Positions 36,017 to 46,532 of a DNA stretch of 64,000 bases are shown piece after piece. Made by a program: the position numbers and the translations under genes. Within the stretch, counting starts at the first letter, position 1. Each line of letters opens with the position of its first letter. The stretch spans positions 1 to 64,000 of the forward strand of contig CAZLNO010000004.1 in the NCBI GenBank assembly GCA_964561005.1, read 5' to 3'. The DNA is from CAZLNO01 sp964561005. Lineage in GTDB: Bacteria; Pseudomonadota; Alphaproteobacteria; Kiloniellales; Rhodovibrionaceae. Under the pieces are notes generated by a model. The model had not been told where the DNA came from, did no database searches, and saw only the letters and a program-made list of their open reading frames with translations.

Positions 36017-36075
36017 GGCGAAAGCAACATACCACGCATCCGGCCGCGACCGTCCGAGCCGAAGGAGGGTTGGAG

Positions 36076-36375
36076 ATGACACAGCAGGCGGATGAGACGA
36101 CGCTGACGGCGACGCTGCCGAACCTGACGATCGCGATCCGGCACCGCGACGAGGGCGCGGCCGGCGAGATGGTGAGCATCCAGATGCGTGCGGTACCGAA
36201 TGCGCAGGCGGTTCTGCCGGCGTTGACGGCGGCCATGCCCTGGGCGCTGGCCAGCGCCGGGCCCTGGCCGGCAAATCCGCTCGCCTGGTGGCTGGCGGCG
36301 GCGGAATCGATGTGGCGATCCTGGCCGTGGGCCCTGCCGGTGCCCGGCGTGTCCTGGCCGGAGCGTTGTCCGTGA
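36076..36375 (+). CDS. Small tryptophan-rich hypothetical protein
   Basis: The 99-residue frame has a strong ribosome site (GAAGGAGGG). Its first half is polar (TLPNLTIAIRHRDEGAAGEM). The second half holds eight tryptophans among Pro, Ala and Leu, including NPLAWWLAA and SMWRSWPWALP. No family is recognised. It lies directly before the phasin gene, and its amphipathic, Trp-rich tail could bind a membrane or a hydrophobic surface such as a PHA granule, which is only a guess. Confidence 0.6.
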   Translation: MTQQADETTLTATLPNLTIAIRHRDEGAAGEMVSIQMRAVPNAQAVLPALTAAMPWALASAGPWPANPLAWWLAAAESMWRSWPWALPVPGVSWPERCP

Positions 36376-36418
36376 AATTACACCAGGCGCGCGCAATATC
36401 GAACTCTGTGCGTCGGAT

Positions 36419-36461
36419 TTGATCTCCCTCAAGGCTGGCATCCCCTGCGAGCGGTCATAAT
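36419..36461 (+). promoter_or_regulatory. FNR/FixK-dependent promoter of the phasin gene
   Basis: TTGATCTCCCTCAA (36419-36432) fits TTGA-N6-TCAA. A -10 element CATAAT occurs at 36456-36461, just where a class II FNR promoter centred at -41.5 needs it. Transcription would start near 36467, about 48 bp before the phasin ATG. Confidence 0.65.
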
Positions 36462-36475
36462 GGCGGACCAAAGGA

Positions 36476-36485
36476 TGCACCGCAA
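36476..36485 (+). promoter_or_regulatory. Candidate PHA-repressor operator (TGC-N3-GCA)
   Basis: TGCACCGCAA here is identical to the site overlapping the phaC promoter start at 7609-7618. It lies just downstream of the predicted phasin transcription start, a repressing position. Confidence 0.5.
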
Positions 36486-36514
36486 CAAAATACGGTCCCA
36501 GAGGAGAGGCATCA

Positions 36515-36922
36515 ATGTCGACGCAGAGCAAGACCGCGTCGGGAGACGCGGCCAATAAGGCTTTTGAAATGTTCACGCGGAACTTCGGCTCGAACATGGA
36601 CAGCCTGATGAAGGCGAATGCCCAGGCTGGCCAGGTCTGGATGGAAAACTGTTCCAAGATCAGCCGGGAGCTGATGGACTTCGCCAACGACCGCTGGTCG
36701 CAGGACGTCGAGACGTTCCGGAAGCTCAGCGAGTGCCGGGACCCCTTCCAGGCGTTCCAGGTTCAGGCCGAGTGCGTGCAGCACATGATGCGCCAGTACA
36801 TGGACGAGGCAGCGAAGCTGACCGACATGGCGACGGACGCGGGCGTGTCGTGCTTCAAGTCGATCGACCAGGGCGTCCGCGAGGCCACCGTCGCCGAGTC
36901 CTCGGAGAAGAAGGCGGCCTGA
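36515..36922 (+). CDS. Phasin family protein
   Basis: This 135-residue, almost wholly helical protein fits the phasin_2 family: AFEMFTRNFGSNMDSLMKANAQAGQVWMENCSKISRELMDF is a long amphipathic helix, followed by SECRDPFQAFQVQAECVQ, where a DP-F segment is typical. Phasins coat PHA granules and control their size. AGAGGAGAGG is the ribosome site. A FNR/FixK promoter and a putative PHA-repressor site lie upstream, and a terminator follows. Its partner phaC is about 30 kb away in the window. Confidence 0.92.
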   Translation: MSTQSKTASGDAANKAFEMFTRNFGSNMDSLMKANAQAGQVWMENCSKISRELMDFANDRWSQDVETFRKLSECRDPFQAFQVQAECVQHMMRQYMDEAAKLTDMATDAGVSCFKSIDQGVREATVAESSEKKAA

Positions 36923-36953
36923 TGCGCCGCTGGTTCCCTGTTCTCGCCATCCA

Positions 36954-36987
36954 GGCCGCTGCGTGGCTGCGCGCGGCGGCCCTTTTT
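36954..36987 (+). terminator. Rho-independent terminator after the phasin gene
   Basis: A 10-bp stem (GGCCGCTGCG with CGCGGCGGCC, one wobble) with an 8-nt loop is followed by CTTTTT. Confidence 0.7.
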
Positions 36988-37029
36988 CGTCTGGCTTGAT
37001 TCACCGTCGCGCGGCGGCCGGACGGGCGC

Positions 37030-38280
37030 CTACTGGTTCATCATCTCGAAGAACTCGGCGTTGTTCTTGGTCTTGCGCAGCTTGTCGACCAGGAACTCCA
37101 TGGCGTCGATCGAGCCCATGGGCTGCAGGATGCGGCGCAGCACGATCATCTTGTTCAGCCGGTTCTCGTCGACCAGCAGCTCCTCGCGGCGGGTGCCGGA
37201 CGGGCCGACGTTGATGGCCGGGAAGACGCGCTTGTCGGCCAGCTTGCGGTCCAGGACGATCTCGCAGTTGCCGGTGCCCTTGAACTCCTCGAAGATGACC
37301 TCGTCCATGCGGCTGCCGGTGTCCACCAGCGCGGTGCCGATGATGGTCAGCGAGCCCCCTTCCTCGATGTTGCGCGCCGCGCCGAAGAAGCGCTTCGGGC
37401 GCTGCAGCGCGTTGGCGTCCACGCCGCCGGTCAGCACCTTGCCCGAGGAGGGGACGACGGTGTTGTAGGCGCGTCCCAGACGGGTGATCGAGTCCAGCAG
37501 GATGACCACGTCCTTCTTCGCCTCGACCAGGCGGCGGGCCTTCTGCAGCACCATCTCGGTCACTTGGACGTGGCGCTGCGCCGGCTCGTCGAAGGTGGAG
37601 GAGACCACCTCGCCCTTGACCGATCGCGCCATGTCGGTGACCTCCTCCGGGCGCTCGTCGATCAGCAGCACGATCAGGTAGCAATCCGGGTGATTCGTCT
37701 CGATCGCGCGGGCGAGGTTCTGCAGGATCATCGTCTTGCCGGCGCGCGGCGGCGAGACGATCAGCGCGCGCTGGCCCTTGCCCAGCGGGCTGACCAAGTC
37801 GATCACCCGGTTGGTGATGTCCTTCTGCCCCGTCATCTCGATCTCCAGCTTCTCGTGGGGATAGAGCGGGGTCAGGTTGTCGAAGTTGATGCGGTGGCGC
37901 AGCGTCTCCGGCGCGTCGAAGTTGACCCGGTTGACCTTCAACAGCGCGAAGTAGCGCTCGCCCTTGTTGGGCGAGCGGATCTCGCCCTCGACGGTGTCGC
38001 CCGTGCGCAGACCGAATCGGCGGATCTGGGATGGGCTGACGTAGATGTCGTCGGGTCCGGGAAGATAGTTCGCCTCCGGCGAACGCAGGAATCCGAAGCC
38101 GTCCTGCATAATCTCCAGCACGCCCAGGCCATAGATCGAGATGTCCTGCTGGGCGAGCTTTTCGAGAATCGCGAACATCATCTCCTGCTTGCGCAGGGCG
38201 CTTGCGTTCTCGATGTCGAGCTCTTCGGCGTAGGCGAGGAGATCGGCCGGCGATTTGGCCTTGAGGTCTTGCAGATTCAT
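37030..38280 (-). CDS. rho: Transcription termination factor Rho
   Basis: Rho is a hexameric RNA-DNA helicase that ends transcription. The 416-residue protein has an N-terminal helical domain (MNLQDLKAKSPADLLAYAEELDIEN), a cold-shock-like RNA-binding domain (DGFGFLRSPEANYLPGPDDIYVS), Walker A SPPRAGKT, the Q-loop region, VILLDSITRLGRAYN (Walker B) and the R-loop. Start 38280 is the usual Rho start; the frame is open further upstream. About 500 bp before it (38281-38784) hold no recognisable gene and may form the rho leader or promoter. Confidence 0.97.
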   Translation of the reverse strand: MNLQDLKAKSPADLLAYAEELDIENASALRKQEMMFAILEKLAQQDISIYGLGVLEIMQDGFGFLRSPEANYLPGPDDIYVSPSQIRRFGLRTGDTVEGEIRSPNKGERYFALLKVNRVNFDAPETLRHRINFDNLTPLYPHEKLEIEMTGQKDITNRVIDLVSPLGKGQRALIVSPPRAGKTMILQNLARAIETNHPDCYLIVLLIDERPEEVTDMARSVKGEVVSSTFDEPAQRHVQVTEMVLQKARRLVEAKKDVVILLDSITRLGRAYNTVVPSSGKVLTGGVDANALQRPKRFFGAARNIEEGGSLTIIGTALVDTGSRMDEVIFEEFKGTGNCEIVLDRKLADKRVFPAINVGPSGTRREELLVDENRLNKMIVLRRILQPMGSIDAMEFLVDKLRKTKNNAEFFEMMNQ

Positions 38281-38754
38281 GAGCCTGAGTGCAACGGAAC
38301 CGTAGTGGATCAGTCGGGAGCCACGGACGATCGTGGCGGTGGGAGCGAGGTTGCCGGAGGTCGGGACGGTTGCCCTGCAACGAGTGTGACCGAAGAAGGC
38401 CGTCCGAGGCAAGTGTTTCCCGGCGGCAAGTGCGTGTCGCCGTCGCGCCGCCACGCGGCGGGTCTGGTGATGCAGCTCGACGCGGTCATGCGCCGCCAGG
38501 CGCCTGGCGCGGCCATGACAACGGAATCAACATCGTTACGATCCGAGTCCGAGCCGCCTGGTCATGCGGCGGCCCGCCACGCCCCGCGCGGCCCGGCGCC
38601 GGCCGACGTGCGGGTCGAACCAGGCGGCGCGGCTCGCCAGGTGCCGGACCCTGGCTTCTGCCAGCCGGTGCCGATGCCGGGAGTCCCGTCCTGTCGCACG
38701 TGAATGCGCGCGGCGCGTGCTCGGTGACGCGCTTTTAAGACGACAATGCGACTC

Positions 38755-38783
38755 TTGCTTTGCACGGAAAAGATGTTTAGATT
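38755..38783 (+). promoter_or_regulatory. Promoter of a possible orphan transcript
   Basis: TTGCTT (38755-38760) and TAGATT (38778-38783) are separated by exactly 17 bp. The predicted start is near 38790. No protein gene with a ribosome site follows before the terminator at 39009-39045. Confidence 0.5.
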
Positions 38784-38789
38784 ACTCTC

Positions 38790-39045
38790 GAAAGCATGGG
38801 GATCGAAGTTGTCGATTGCCATGCAAAATACACAAACTGGACTTTGGATCGGCAAGCCGACGGGTTGTTCCGGATCGGCGTGAGACAAGGCGCCGGGCAT
38901 CCTGTCGCGGACGGGAGCGCGGTCGCGAGAGACCAGGATCGACGGCGGTCAGGCGTTCATCGTTACCCCTCATCCCCCGAACCCCGCCTGGACCCTGACG
39001 GCCGAAATGGCGTCGCCCTGACCCCCACCAGGGCGGCGCCTTTTT
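38790..39045 (+). ncRNA. Possible non-coding RNA, about 255 nt
   Basis: This stretch is bounded by a sigma-70-like promoter and a strong rho-independent terminator on the same strand, and contains no convincing coding frame: the frame from an ATG at 38796 lacks a ribosome site and runs through the terminator. It matches none of tRNA, SRP RNA, RNase P or tmRNA as I know them. It could also be an antisense RNA or a transcript for an unrecognised peptide. Confidence 0.35.
39009..39045 (+). terminator. Strong rho-independent terminator with no plus-strand gene before it
   Basis: GGCG-T-CGCCCTG pairs with CAGGGCG-G-CGCC (39009-39040) around an 8-nt loop and is followed by TTTTT (39041-39045). On the minus strand the bases after the hairpin are not a T-run, so the esterase gene does not explain it well. 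Confidence 0.7.
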
Positions 39046-39078
39046 CATTCGACATCGACGAAGGGCGGGACAGCATCG

Positions 39079-39939
39079 TCACTCCTGGTCGGGGGGAGCG
39101 TCGGCGCCGCCGAAGAGCCGCCAGGCGCGCGCGAGATGGGCCGGCTTGAAGGTGTGGCCGCCGGGGAACAGGCAGAGCTCGAGCAGGCGCCCCTCGCCGG
39201 TCTTCCGGCTCGTGCAGTCGAGACCCCGCGAGCGGCGGGTCGCGACGCGGCGATAGTCGCCGAGCCCCGTCATCATCGCGATCGCGTCCCGGACGTCGCC
39301 CTGGTGCGCGTCCTTGATGGGACGCCCGGCCAGCGGCACCACGCCGTCCTTGGTCCCATGGTAATGGATCAGGCTGACCGGCCCCGCGGGGCAGCTCTCG
39401 GGGACGGGCGCCCAGAAGGTGCCCGACAGCGGCACGAAGCCCAGGAAGCCGTCGCCGCGCCGGCAGGCCAGATGCCAGACCATCATGGCGCCGGACGAAA
39501 AGCCCGCGACCAGGATTCGCGATCGCGGCACGCCGAAACGCGCATCCACGTCCGCGGCCAGGGCCTCGAAGTACGCCAGCTCGTCCACATCTCGCAGGGC
39601 GTCCACGCTCGGTGCGCCGGGAATGTTCCATTCGGGGCCGGCTGCCTGGGCCGCGACCACGGCCACGTCCAGCTCGTTCGCCAGCGCCTTCAGCCCGGCG
39701 TTGCGCATTGCGCCCTCGGCGGTGCCGCGGTAGCCGTGCGCGAAGATGATGGCGCCCCGGAGCGACGCCGCGTCGTCGCTGGCCGGCAGCGCGACCCGGT
39801 AACGGCGATCGCCGATGACGCAGTCGGTGTCGGTGCCGCACGCCGCGGCGGGACGGACCGCGCCTCCGGCCAGCGCGGCGGCCAGCGCGAGAGACAGGAT
39901 CAGGAGGCGCCCTGAACGACGACGGTGCCGCGATCGCAT
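39079..39939 (-). CDS. Secreted alpha/beta-hydrolase (PHB depolymerase/LpqC-like esterase)
   Basis: This 286-residue protein has a signal peptide (LLILSLALAAALAGGAVRPAAA), an oxyanion HGYRG motif, the nucleophile elbow GFSSGA, an aspartate in HGTKDG and the catalytic histidine in PGGHTF. It resembles the polyhydroxybutyrate-depolymerase/feruloyl-esterase-like family. The signal peptide points to an extracellular or periplasmic substrate, so it is not the usual intracellular PHA-granule depolymerase. Two cysteine pairs may form disulfides. Confidence 0.85.
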   Translation of the reverse strand: MRSRHRRRSGRLLILSLALAAALAGGAVRPAAACGTDTDCVIGDRRYRVALPASDDAASLRGAIIFAHGYRGTAEGAMRNAGLKALANELDVAVVAAQAAGPEWNIPGAPSVDALRDVDELAYFEALAADVDARFGVPRSRILVAGFSSGAMMVWHLACRRGDGFLGFVPLSGTFWAPVPESCPAGPVSLIHYHGTKDGVVPLAGRPIKDAHQGDVRDAIAMMTGLGDYRRVATRRSRGLDCTSRKTGEGRLLELCLFPGGHTFKPAHLARAWRLFGGADAPPDQE

Positions 39940-40020
39940 GATACCCTCGCTTCGCCCGCATGATGGTCCTTTCCGCGCGGGGGCCGGGTCATTGTGCCGC
40001 GCAAGGGTCGCGGCGGCGAG

Positions 40021-40052
40021 CCTTCATCGCGGCGGGCCTTCATCGCGGCGGG
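40021..40052. repeat. 16-bp perfect tandem duplication
   Basis: CCTTCATCGCGGCGGG occurs twice in direct succession (40021-40036 and 40037-40052) in the gap between the esterase and the binding-protein gene. Confidence 0.8.
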
Positions 40053-40068
40053 CGCGGCCGTGGCGGGG

Positions 40069-41358
40069 TCAGCGGGCCAGCCGGCAGTCGGTGTCCTCCG
40101 CGGCGCGGATGAGACTCTCTCCGGGGATGACCTTGACCGGGTCCAGGGCGCGGATGCCGTCGGCCGTCATCCCCGCCGTGCGACCCCAGAAGGCGTCCAC
40201 CGTGGCCTGGTGGTCGGCGGCGCGGAAGGTGAAGGTGCCGATCGGCGCCGTCATCGCCATGCCGGACAGGGCGGCGGCCACGGCTTCGGCGTCCAGGCTT
40301 CCGGCGGCCTCGATCGCCTGCTTGTAGGCGAAGACCGCGGCGTAGGCGTTGTGGCTGTTGTAGCTGGGCGGCGCTCCGAAACGCGCCTTGTAGGCCGTCA
40401 CGAAGTCCCGGTTCGTGGCCGACTCCGGCCCGGCGTACCAGTAGCGCGTACCGGCCCAGACGCCCTCCGGCATCTCCGGCCCCAGGGCGCGCAGCACCTC
40501 CACCGCCGCGCCCAGGGTGAGCATCACCTCGAAGTCCTGGCCGAAGAAGTCGAGTTCCTTGGCCTGCCGCAGGAAGGCGATCAGATCGCCGCCCCACAGC
40601 GACACCAGCACGCCCTCCGGTCGCTGCGCCAGCACCTCCCGGATCGTCGGTCGGAAATCCGGGGTGCCGAAGGTGGGGAAGTGCGGTTCCAGAAAGCTGG
40701 CGTCGGGCCGCTCGGACCCCAGATAGCCGCGGAAGAACTCCCAGGACTGGTGGCCGAAGGCGTAGTTCGGCCCGATGGTTGTCCACCGCCGCGCCGGCAT
40801 CCCGGCCGCGATGGCGCTGGCGGCGCGCATGTTCTGCGCGATGTTGACGCTGTTGCGGAACACCCAGGTGTTGCACAGCCGGCCGGTCAGGTCCGGCGTC
40901 GCGGCGTGGGTGACGAGCAGGGGCTTGCGCAGGGTGCGCATGAGCGGCGCCACGCCGCGCGCGACGCCGGAGGAATCGATGCCCATCAGCAGGTCGACAC
41001 CGTCCTCGGATACCAGCCGCCGGATGGCGTTGATGGCCACATTGGCCTTGCCCCCCGAGTCCGCGAGGATCACCTCCAGTTTCCGTCCGAGGACCCCGCC
41101 GGAGGCGTTGACACGCTCGACGGCGAGCTGGATGCCGTTGCGGGCGAATTCGCCGTACACCCCGAACGGCCCGGACATGATGTAGACCGCCCCGATCCGG
41201 ATGGGCGGCGGCTCCGTCTCGGCCTCCGCCGCTGCCTGGACCCGTGCGCTCCAGGCCACCGACACCGCGATGAGCAACCCCAGCAGCGTGCCTCCCAGGC
41301 ATCGACGGGGCACGTCCCATGCCGTCCTGCGCGCGCGCCCTGCCCGGCGACTGGCCAT
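40069..41358 (-). CDS. Branched-chain-type ABC substrate-binding protein
   Basis: The 429-residue periplasmic binding protein of the Peripla_BP_6 (LivK/AmiC) family has a twin-arginine-like or Sec N-terminus and a hydrophobic segment (LGGTLLGLLIAVSVAW). Characteristic IRIGAVYIMSGPFGVYGEFARNGIQLAVERVNASGG follows, then ligand-lobe segments. No permease or ATPase genes adjoin it. Instead a histidine-kinase gene lies 32 bp upstream in the same direction, suggesting that the pair senses a ligand rather than transporting it. GGGAGGAGC is the ribosome site. Confidence 0.88.
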   Translation of the reverse strand: MASRRAGRARRTAWDVPRRCLGGTLLGLLIAVSVAWSARVQAAAEAETEPPPIRIGAVYIMSGPFGVYGEFARNGIQLAVERVNASGGVLGRKLEVILADSGGKANVAINAIRRLVSEDGVDLLMGIDSSGVARGVAPLMRTLRKPLLVTHAATPDLTGRLCNTWVFRNSVNIAQNMRAASAIAAGMPARRWTTIGPNYAFGHQSWEFFRGYLGSERPDASFLEPHFPTFGTPDFRPTIREVLAQRPEGVLVSLWGGDLIAFLRQAKELDFFGQDFEVMLTLGAAVEVLRALGPEMPEGVWAGTRYWYAGPESATNRDFVTAYKARFGAPPSYNSHNAYAAVFAYKQAIEAAGSLDAEAVAAALSGMAMTAPIGTFTFRAADHQATVDAFWGRTAGMTADGIRALDPVKVIPGESLIRAAEDTDCRLAR

Positions 41359-41390
41359 GTCCGCTCCTCCCGGCCCACTCCAGCCGGCGC

Positions 41391-42959
<1,569 letters not shown>

Positions 42960-43523
42960 GACGCTGACGTGTGAACGCCGGCCTGGCCGGGCGGCGGGCC
43001 CGCGGCCCGCGGCGTTTTTGCTTGTTGCGGCACGAGACGCCGGCGCGACGGCGCATGCCCCTGGGCCGGAGCGTACACGCCGTCCCTCTCCAAAGTGTAA
43101 ACTGCCGCGTCGTGGCTGGACGATGTTTCGCACCCGACGGCTGTGGCGCCGGGCGGTGCCTGGGATCGCGCCCTTGTCGCGGCGATGCGGAGAGGGTAGG
43201 ACAGGCTCTGTCCGATCGGCTGGGCGTGAGTCTGGCCGATCGCGCAATGCTAAGTTGTTATCGTGGTCCTGGGGTCGAAACATGTAATGGCGGTTTGGCC
43301 GGCCGGCGATCGCTTCGCGCGCGTGGCGACGCGCGCGCGGCCGTATCGGGCCGAGCGGGGGCCTTGTCCCCTTGGGAACGTCGGGGCGACACGCCGCGGC
43401 GTAATGGACCGTTAACCAAGCTTGTTGAACCCTTGCGTCTCGCGCCGGAACGCGCTAGGCCAATACCACGCAACTGGCGTGCGAAATATCGTAAATCATC
43501 AACGTTTTGTGTGAAACTGGACC

Positions 43524-44318
43524 ATGCAACGGCTGGACGAACTGGAAGCGCAATCCGTCTACATTCTGCGAGAGGCCTATGCCAGCATCGATCCCATCGG
43601 GATGCTGTGGTCGCTGGGCAAGGACTCGAACGTCATGGTCTGGCTGGCCAGGAAGGCCTTCGGCGGCCATGTGCCGTTCCCGGTGATCCACGTCGACACC
43701 GGCAAGAAATTCAAGGAGATGTACGAGTTCCGGGATAGCTACTCGAAGACCTGGAATCTCAACCTGCTGGTGCGCGACTGCCCGCCGATCGAGGAGATCG
43801 ACCCCACGCTTCCCAAGGCCGCCCGCTCGGCCGCGCGCAAGACCGAGGGGCTGAAGCGGCTGATCGCCGAGAAGGGCTTTCGCGGCGTTATCGCCGGCAT
43901 CCGCCGCGACGAGCAGGCGACCCGCGCCAAGGAGCGCGTGTTCTCGCCGCGCGACGAGACCGGCAAGTGGGACTTCCGCGACCAGCCAATGGAGTTCTGG
44001 GACCAGTTCAAGACCGAGTTTCCGCCGGACGCGCACGTGCGCATCCATCCGCTGCTGCACTGGACCGAGGTCGACATCTGGCGCTACATCCAGCGCGAGA
44101 AGATCCCCATCGTGCCGCTGTACTTCGCCAGGGACGGCAAGCGCTACCGCTCGCTCGGCGACCAGGACATCACCAACCCCATCGATTCGCACGCCACGAC
44201 CATCGAGGAGATCATCGCGGAGCTGGAGGCCACGCGGGCGCCGGAGCGCGCCGGGCGGGCCATGGACCACGAAGCCGAGGACGCCTTCGAGCGCCTCCGC
44301 TCGGCCGGCTACATGTAG
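43524..44318 (+). CDS. cysD: Sulfate adenylyltransferase subunit 2
   Basis: CysD is the catalytic subunit that forms adenosine 5'-phosphosulfate from ATP and sulfate. The 264-residue PP-loop protein has LWSLGKDSNVM, where the loop reads SLGKDS rather than the usual SxGKDS with Ser/Gly, HVDTGKKF, GIRRDEQATRAKERVFS, HPLLHWTEVDIW and a C-terminal RAMDHEAEDAFERLRSAGYM. Start at 43524. cysNC follows after 15 bp, and together they perform sulfate activation. Confidence 0.96.
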   Translation: MQRLDELEAQSVYILREAYASIDPIGMLWSLGKDSNVMVWLARKAFGGHVPFPVIHVDTGKKFKEMYEFRDSYSKTWNLNLLVRDCPPIEEIDPTLPKAARSAARKTEGLKRLIAEKGFRGVIAGIRRDEQATRAKERVFSPRDETGKWDFRDQPMEFWDQFKTEFPPDAHVRIHPLLHWTEVDIWRYIQREKIPIVPLYFARDGKRYRSLGDQDITNPIDSHATTIEEIIAELEATRAPERAGRAMDHEAEDAFERLRSAGYM

Positions 44319-44333
44319 AGGGAGTACGGGGGA

Positions 44334-46244
44334 ATGCCGGTTGCACAGGCCAGTGCGCCCTGGATCGGGCGGGAGCTGTCCAAGCTGGTCGTCGTCGGGC
44401 ACGTCGACCACGGCAAGTCGACGCTGATCGGGCGGCTGCTCTACGATACCGACAGCCTGCCCGAGGGCAAGTTCGAGGAACTGAAGGCGATCTGCGAGCG
44501 GCGCGGGATGCCGCTGGAGTGGTCCTTCGTGCTCGACGCCTTCCAGGCCGAGCGGGACCAGGCGGTCACCATCGACACCACGCAGATCTGGTTCAAGACC
44601 GACAAGCGCGACTACGTCATCATCGACGCGCCGGGCCACAAGGAATTCCTGAAGAACATGGTGACCGGCGCGGCCAACGCCGACACGGCGCTGCTGGTGG
44701 TCGACGCGCGCGAGGGCGTGCGCGAGCAGACCCGGCGGCACGGCTATCTGCTGCACATCCTGGGCATCCGCCAGGTCGCCGTCGTGGTCAACAAGATGGA
44801 CCTGGTGGATTTCGACGAGCGCCGCTTCGCCGAGATCTCCCGCGAGATCACCCAGTATCTGGACAGCATCGGCGTGCAGCCGACCTTCATCGTGCCGATC
44901 TCGGCGCGCGACGGCGACAACATCGCGCGGCGCTCGGAGCACTCGCTGTGGTACTCGGGCCCGACGCTGCTTGAGGCGCTGGACCGCTTCCAGGTGCTCA
45001 CGGTGCCGATCGACCAGCCGCTGCGCTTTCCGGTGCAGGACGTCTACAAGTTCGACGACCGCCGGCTGATCGTCGGCCGGGTGGAATCCGGCATCCTGCG
45101 GGTCGGGGACACGCTGCTGTTCTCGCCCTCGAACAAGACCGTCAAGGTCCGCTCGATCGAGGCCTGGAGCGTCGATCCGCCGCCGGTGGAGGCGCGCGCC
45201 GGGGAGTCCGTGGCGATCACCCTGGAGGAGCAGATCTTCGTCGAGCGCGGCGAGATCGCCAGCCACGAGGAGAATCCGCCGCGGCTGACGACGGTGTTCA
45301 AGGGCCGCGTCTTCTGGTTCGGGCACACCCCGCTGGTGGCTGGAAAGACGCTGAAGATGAAGCTGGCCACGCGCGAGGCGCGGGTCACCCTGCAGGCGAT
45401 CGAGAGCGTCATCGACACCGACACCCTGGGCGGCCGGGCGTCGGACGAGGTGCATCGCAACGAGGTGGCCGAGGTCGTCATGCGGGCGAAGGAGGTGCTG
45501 GCCGTCGACGAGTTCCGCGACATCATGCGCACCGGCCGCTTCGTCCTGCTGGACGGCTACGACACCGTGGCCGGCGGCGTGCTGTCGATGGAAGGCTATC
45601 CCGACCAGCGCCGCGCGCTGGCGGTGAAATCCACCAACGTCTACAGCGTCGAGCACCGCGTCGCCGCCGAGGCCCGCGCGCAGCGCAACGGCCACCGCGG
45701 CGGCATCCTGTGGTTCACCGGCCTGTCCGGGGCCGGAAAGTCGACCCTGGCGATGGAGGTGGAGCAGATCCTCTTCCGCAAGGGCTATCAAGTCTACGTG
45801 CTGGACGGCGACAACGTGCGCCGCGGCCTGAATGCCAACCTGGGCTTCTCCCCGGACGACCGGGCGGAGAACATTCGCCGCGTGGGCGAGGCGGCGGCCC
45901 TGTTCGCCGACGCCGGGTTCATCGTCATCACCGCCTTCATCTCGCCCTACCGGGCCGATCGGGAGCGGGCGCGTGCCGCCGGGCGCGGCGCCTTCCACGA
46001 GATCTTCGTCAGGGCCGATCTGGAGACTTGCGAAAAGCGCGACCCGAAGGGCCTGTACAAGCGGGCGCGCTCGGGCCAGATCCAGGATTTCACGGGCATT
46101 TCCGCCCCCTACGAGGAACCGATCGATCCCGAGCTGACCGTGGACACGAGTGCTTCGCATGTCGAGGAGTGCACCCAGCAAATCATCGACTATGTGACGC
46201 GGACGTTCTCGCTAGAACGCCAGGAATTGATGTCAGCGGGCTAG
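44334..46244 (+). CDS. cysNC: Bifunctional sulfate adenylyltransferase subunit 1 / adenylylsulfate kinase
   Basis: CysN is the GTPase that drives APS formation, and CysC phosphorylates APS to PAPS. In this 636-residue fusion, residues 1-430 are the EF-Tu-like GTPase (GHVDHGKSTLIGRLLYD, DAPGHKEFLKN, NKMDLVD) with two beta-barrel domains. Residues 440-636 are the kinase (FTGLSGAGKSTLA, DGDNVRRGLNANLGF, and the FVRADLETCEKRDPKGLYKRARSG region). Such NodQ-type fusions are common in alphaproteobacteria. GGGAGTACGGGG precedes the start. Confidence 0.96.
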   Translation: MPVAQASAPWIGRELSKLVVVGHVDHGKSTLIGRLLYDTDSLPEGKFEELKAICERRGMPLEWSFVLDAFQAERDQAVTIDTTQIWFKTDKRDYVIIDAPGHKEFLKNMVTGAANADTALLVVDAREGVREQTRRHGYLLHILGIRQVAVVVNKMDLVDFDERRFAEISREITQYLDSIGVQPTFIVPISARDGDNIARRSEHSLWYSGPTLLEALDRFQVLTVPIDQPLRFPVQDVYKFDDRRLIVGRVESGILRVGDTLLFSPSNKTVKVRSIEAWSVDPPPVEARAGESVAITLEEQIFVERGEIASHEENPPRLTTVFKGRVFWFGHTPLVAGKTLKMKLATREARVTLQAIESVIDTDTLGGRASDEVHRNEVAEVVMRAKEVLAVDEFRDIMRTGRFVLLDGYDTVAGGVLSMEGYPDQRRALAVKSTNVYSVEHRVAAEARAQRNGHRGGILWFTGLSGAGKSTLAMEVEQILFRKGYQVYVLDGDNVRRGLNANLGFSPDDRAENIRRVGEAAALFADAGFIVITAFISPYRADRERARAAGRGAFHEIFVRADLETCEKRDPKGLYKRARSGQIQDFTGISAPYEEPIDPELTVDTSASHVEECTQQIIDYVTRTFSLERQELMSAG

Positions 46245-46532
46245 AAGACGAGACCGATATTTATCGAATGTGAACGAAAAGTTCTCTCTATTTTCGTTTG
46301 CTTCGCCGGGAATTAAGTTGAGGCGCTGGCCGGGTGAGATTCTCCTTGCCCGGCCCATGTCGCCTCGCTAGCCTGCGGGTGTGTCGAGGCAAGCGGTTCG
46401 CGCTTTCGGACCGTTTGTTTTCCGCGCCCGGAGCAGGACGGGCGTTCCACGGGGGACGCGTCTGGTGCCGGGGGTGGCGGGCCCTGTCGGGCGTGGTCCG
46501 GACGGTCCGCATCAACTCGGGTGGAACAGGGG

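Noticed and set aside
38790..39045. 6S RNA, SRP RNA or RNase P RNA
   Set aside because: None of the conserved signature segments of these RNAs are visible, so only a generic candidate is given.
42960..43523. A gene or riboswitch before cysD
   Set aside because: No frame with a ribosome site or recognisable domain, and no known sulfur riboswitch pattern was seen in the 560 bp.
46273..46298. Terminator after cysNC
   Set aside because: AACGAAAA/TTTTCGTT forms a short AT-rich stem without a T-run after it; not strong enough to list.
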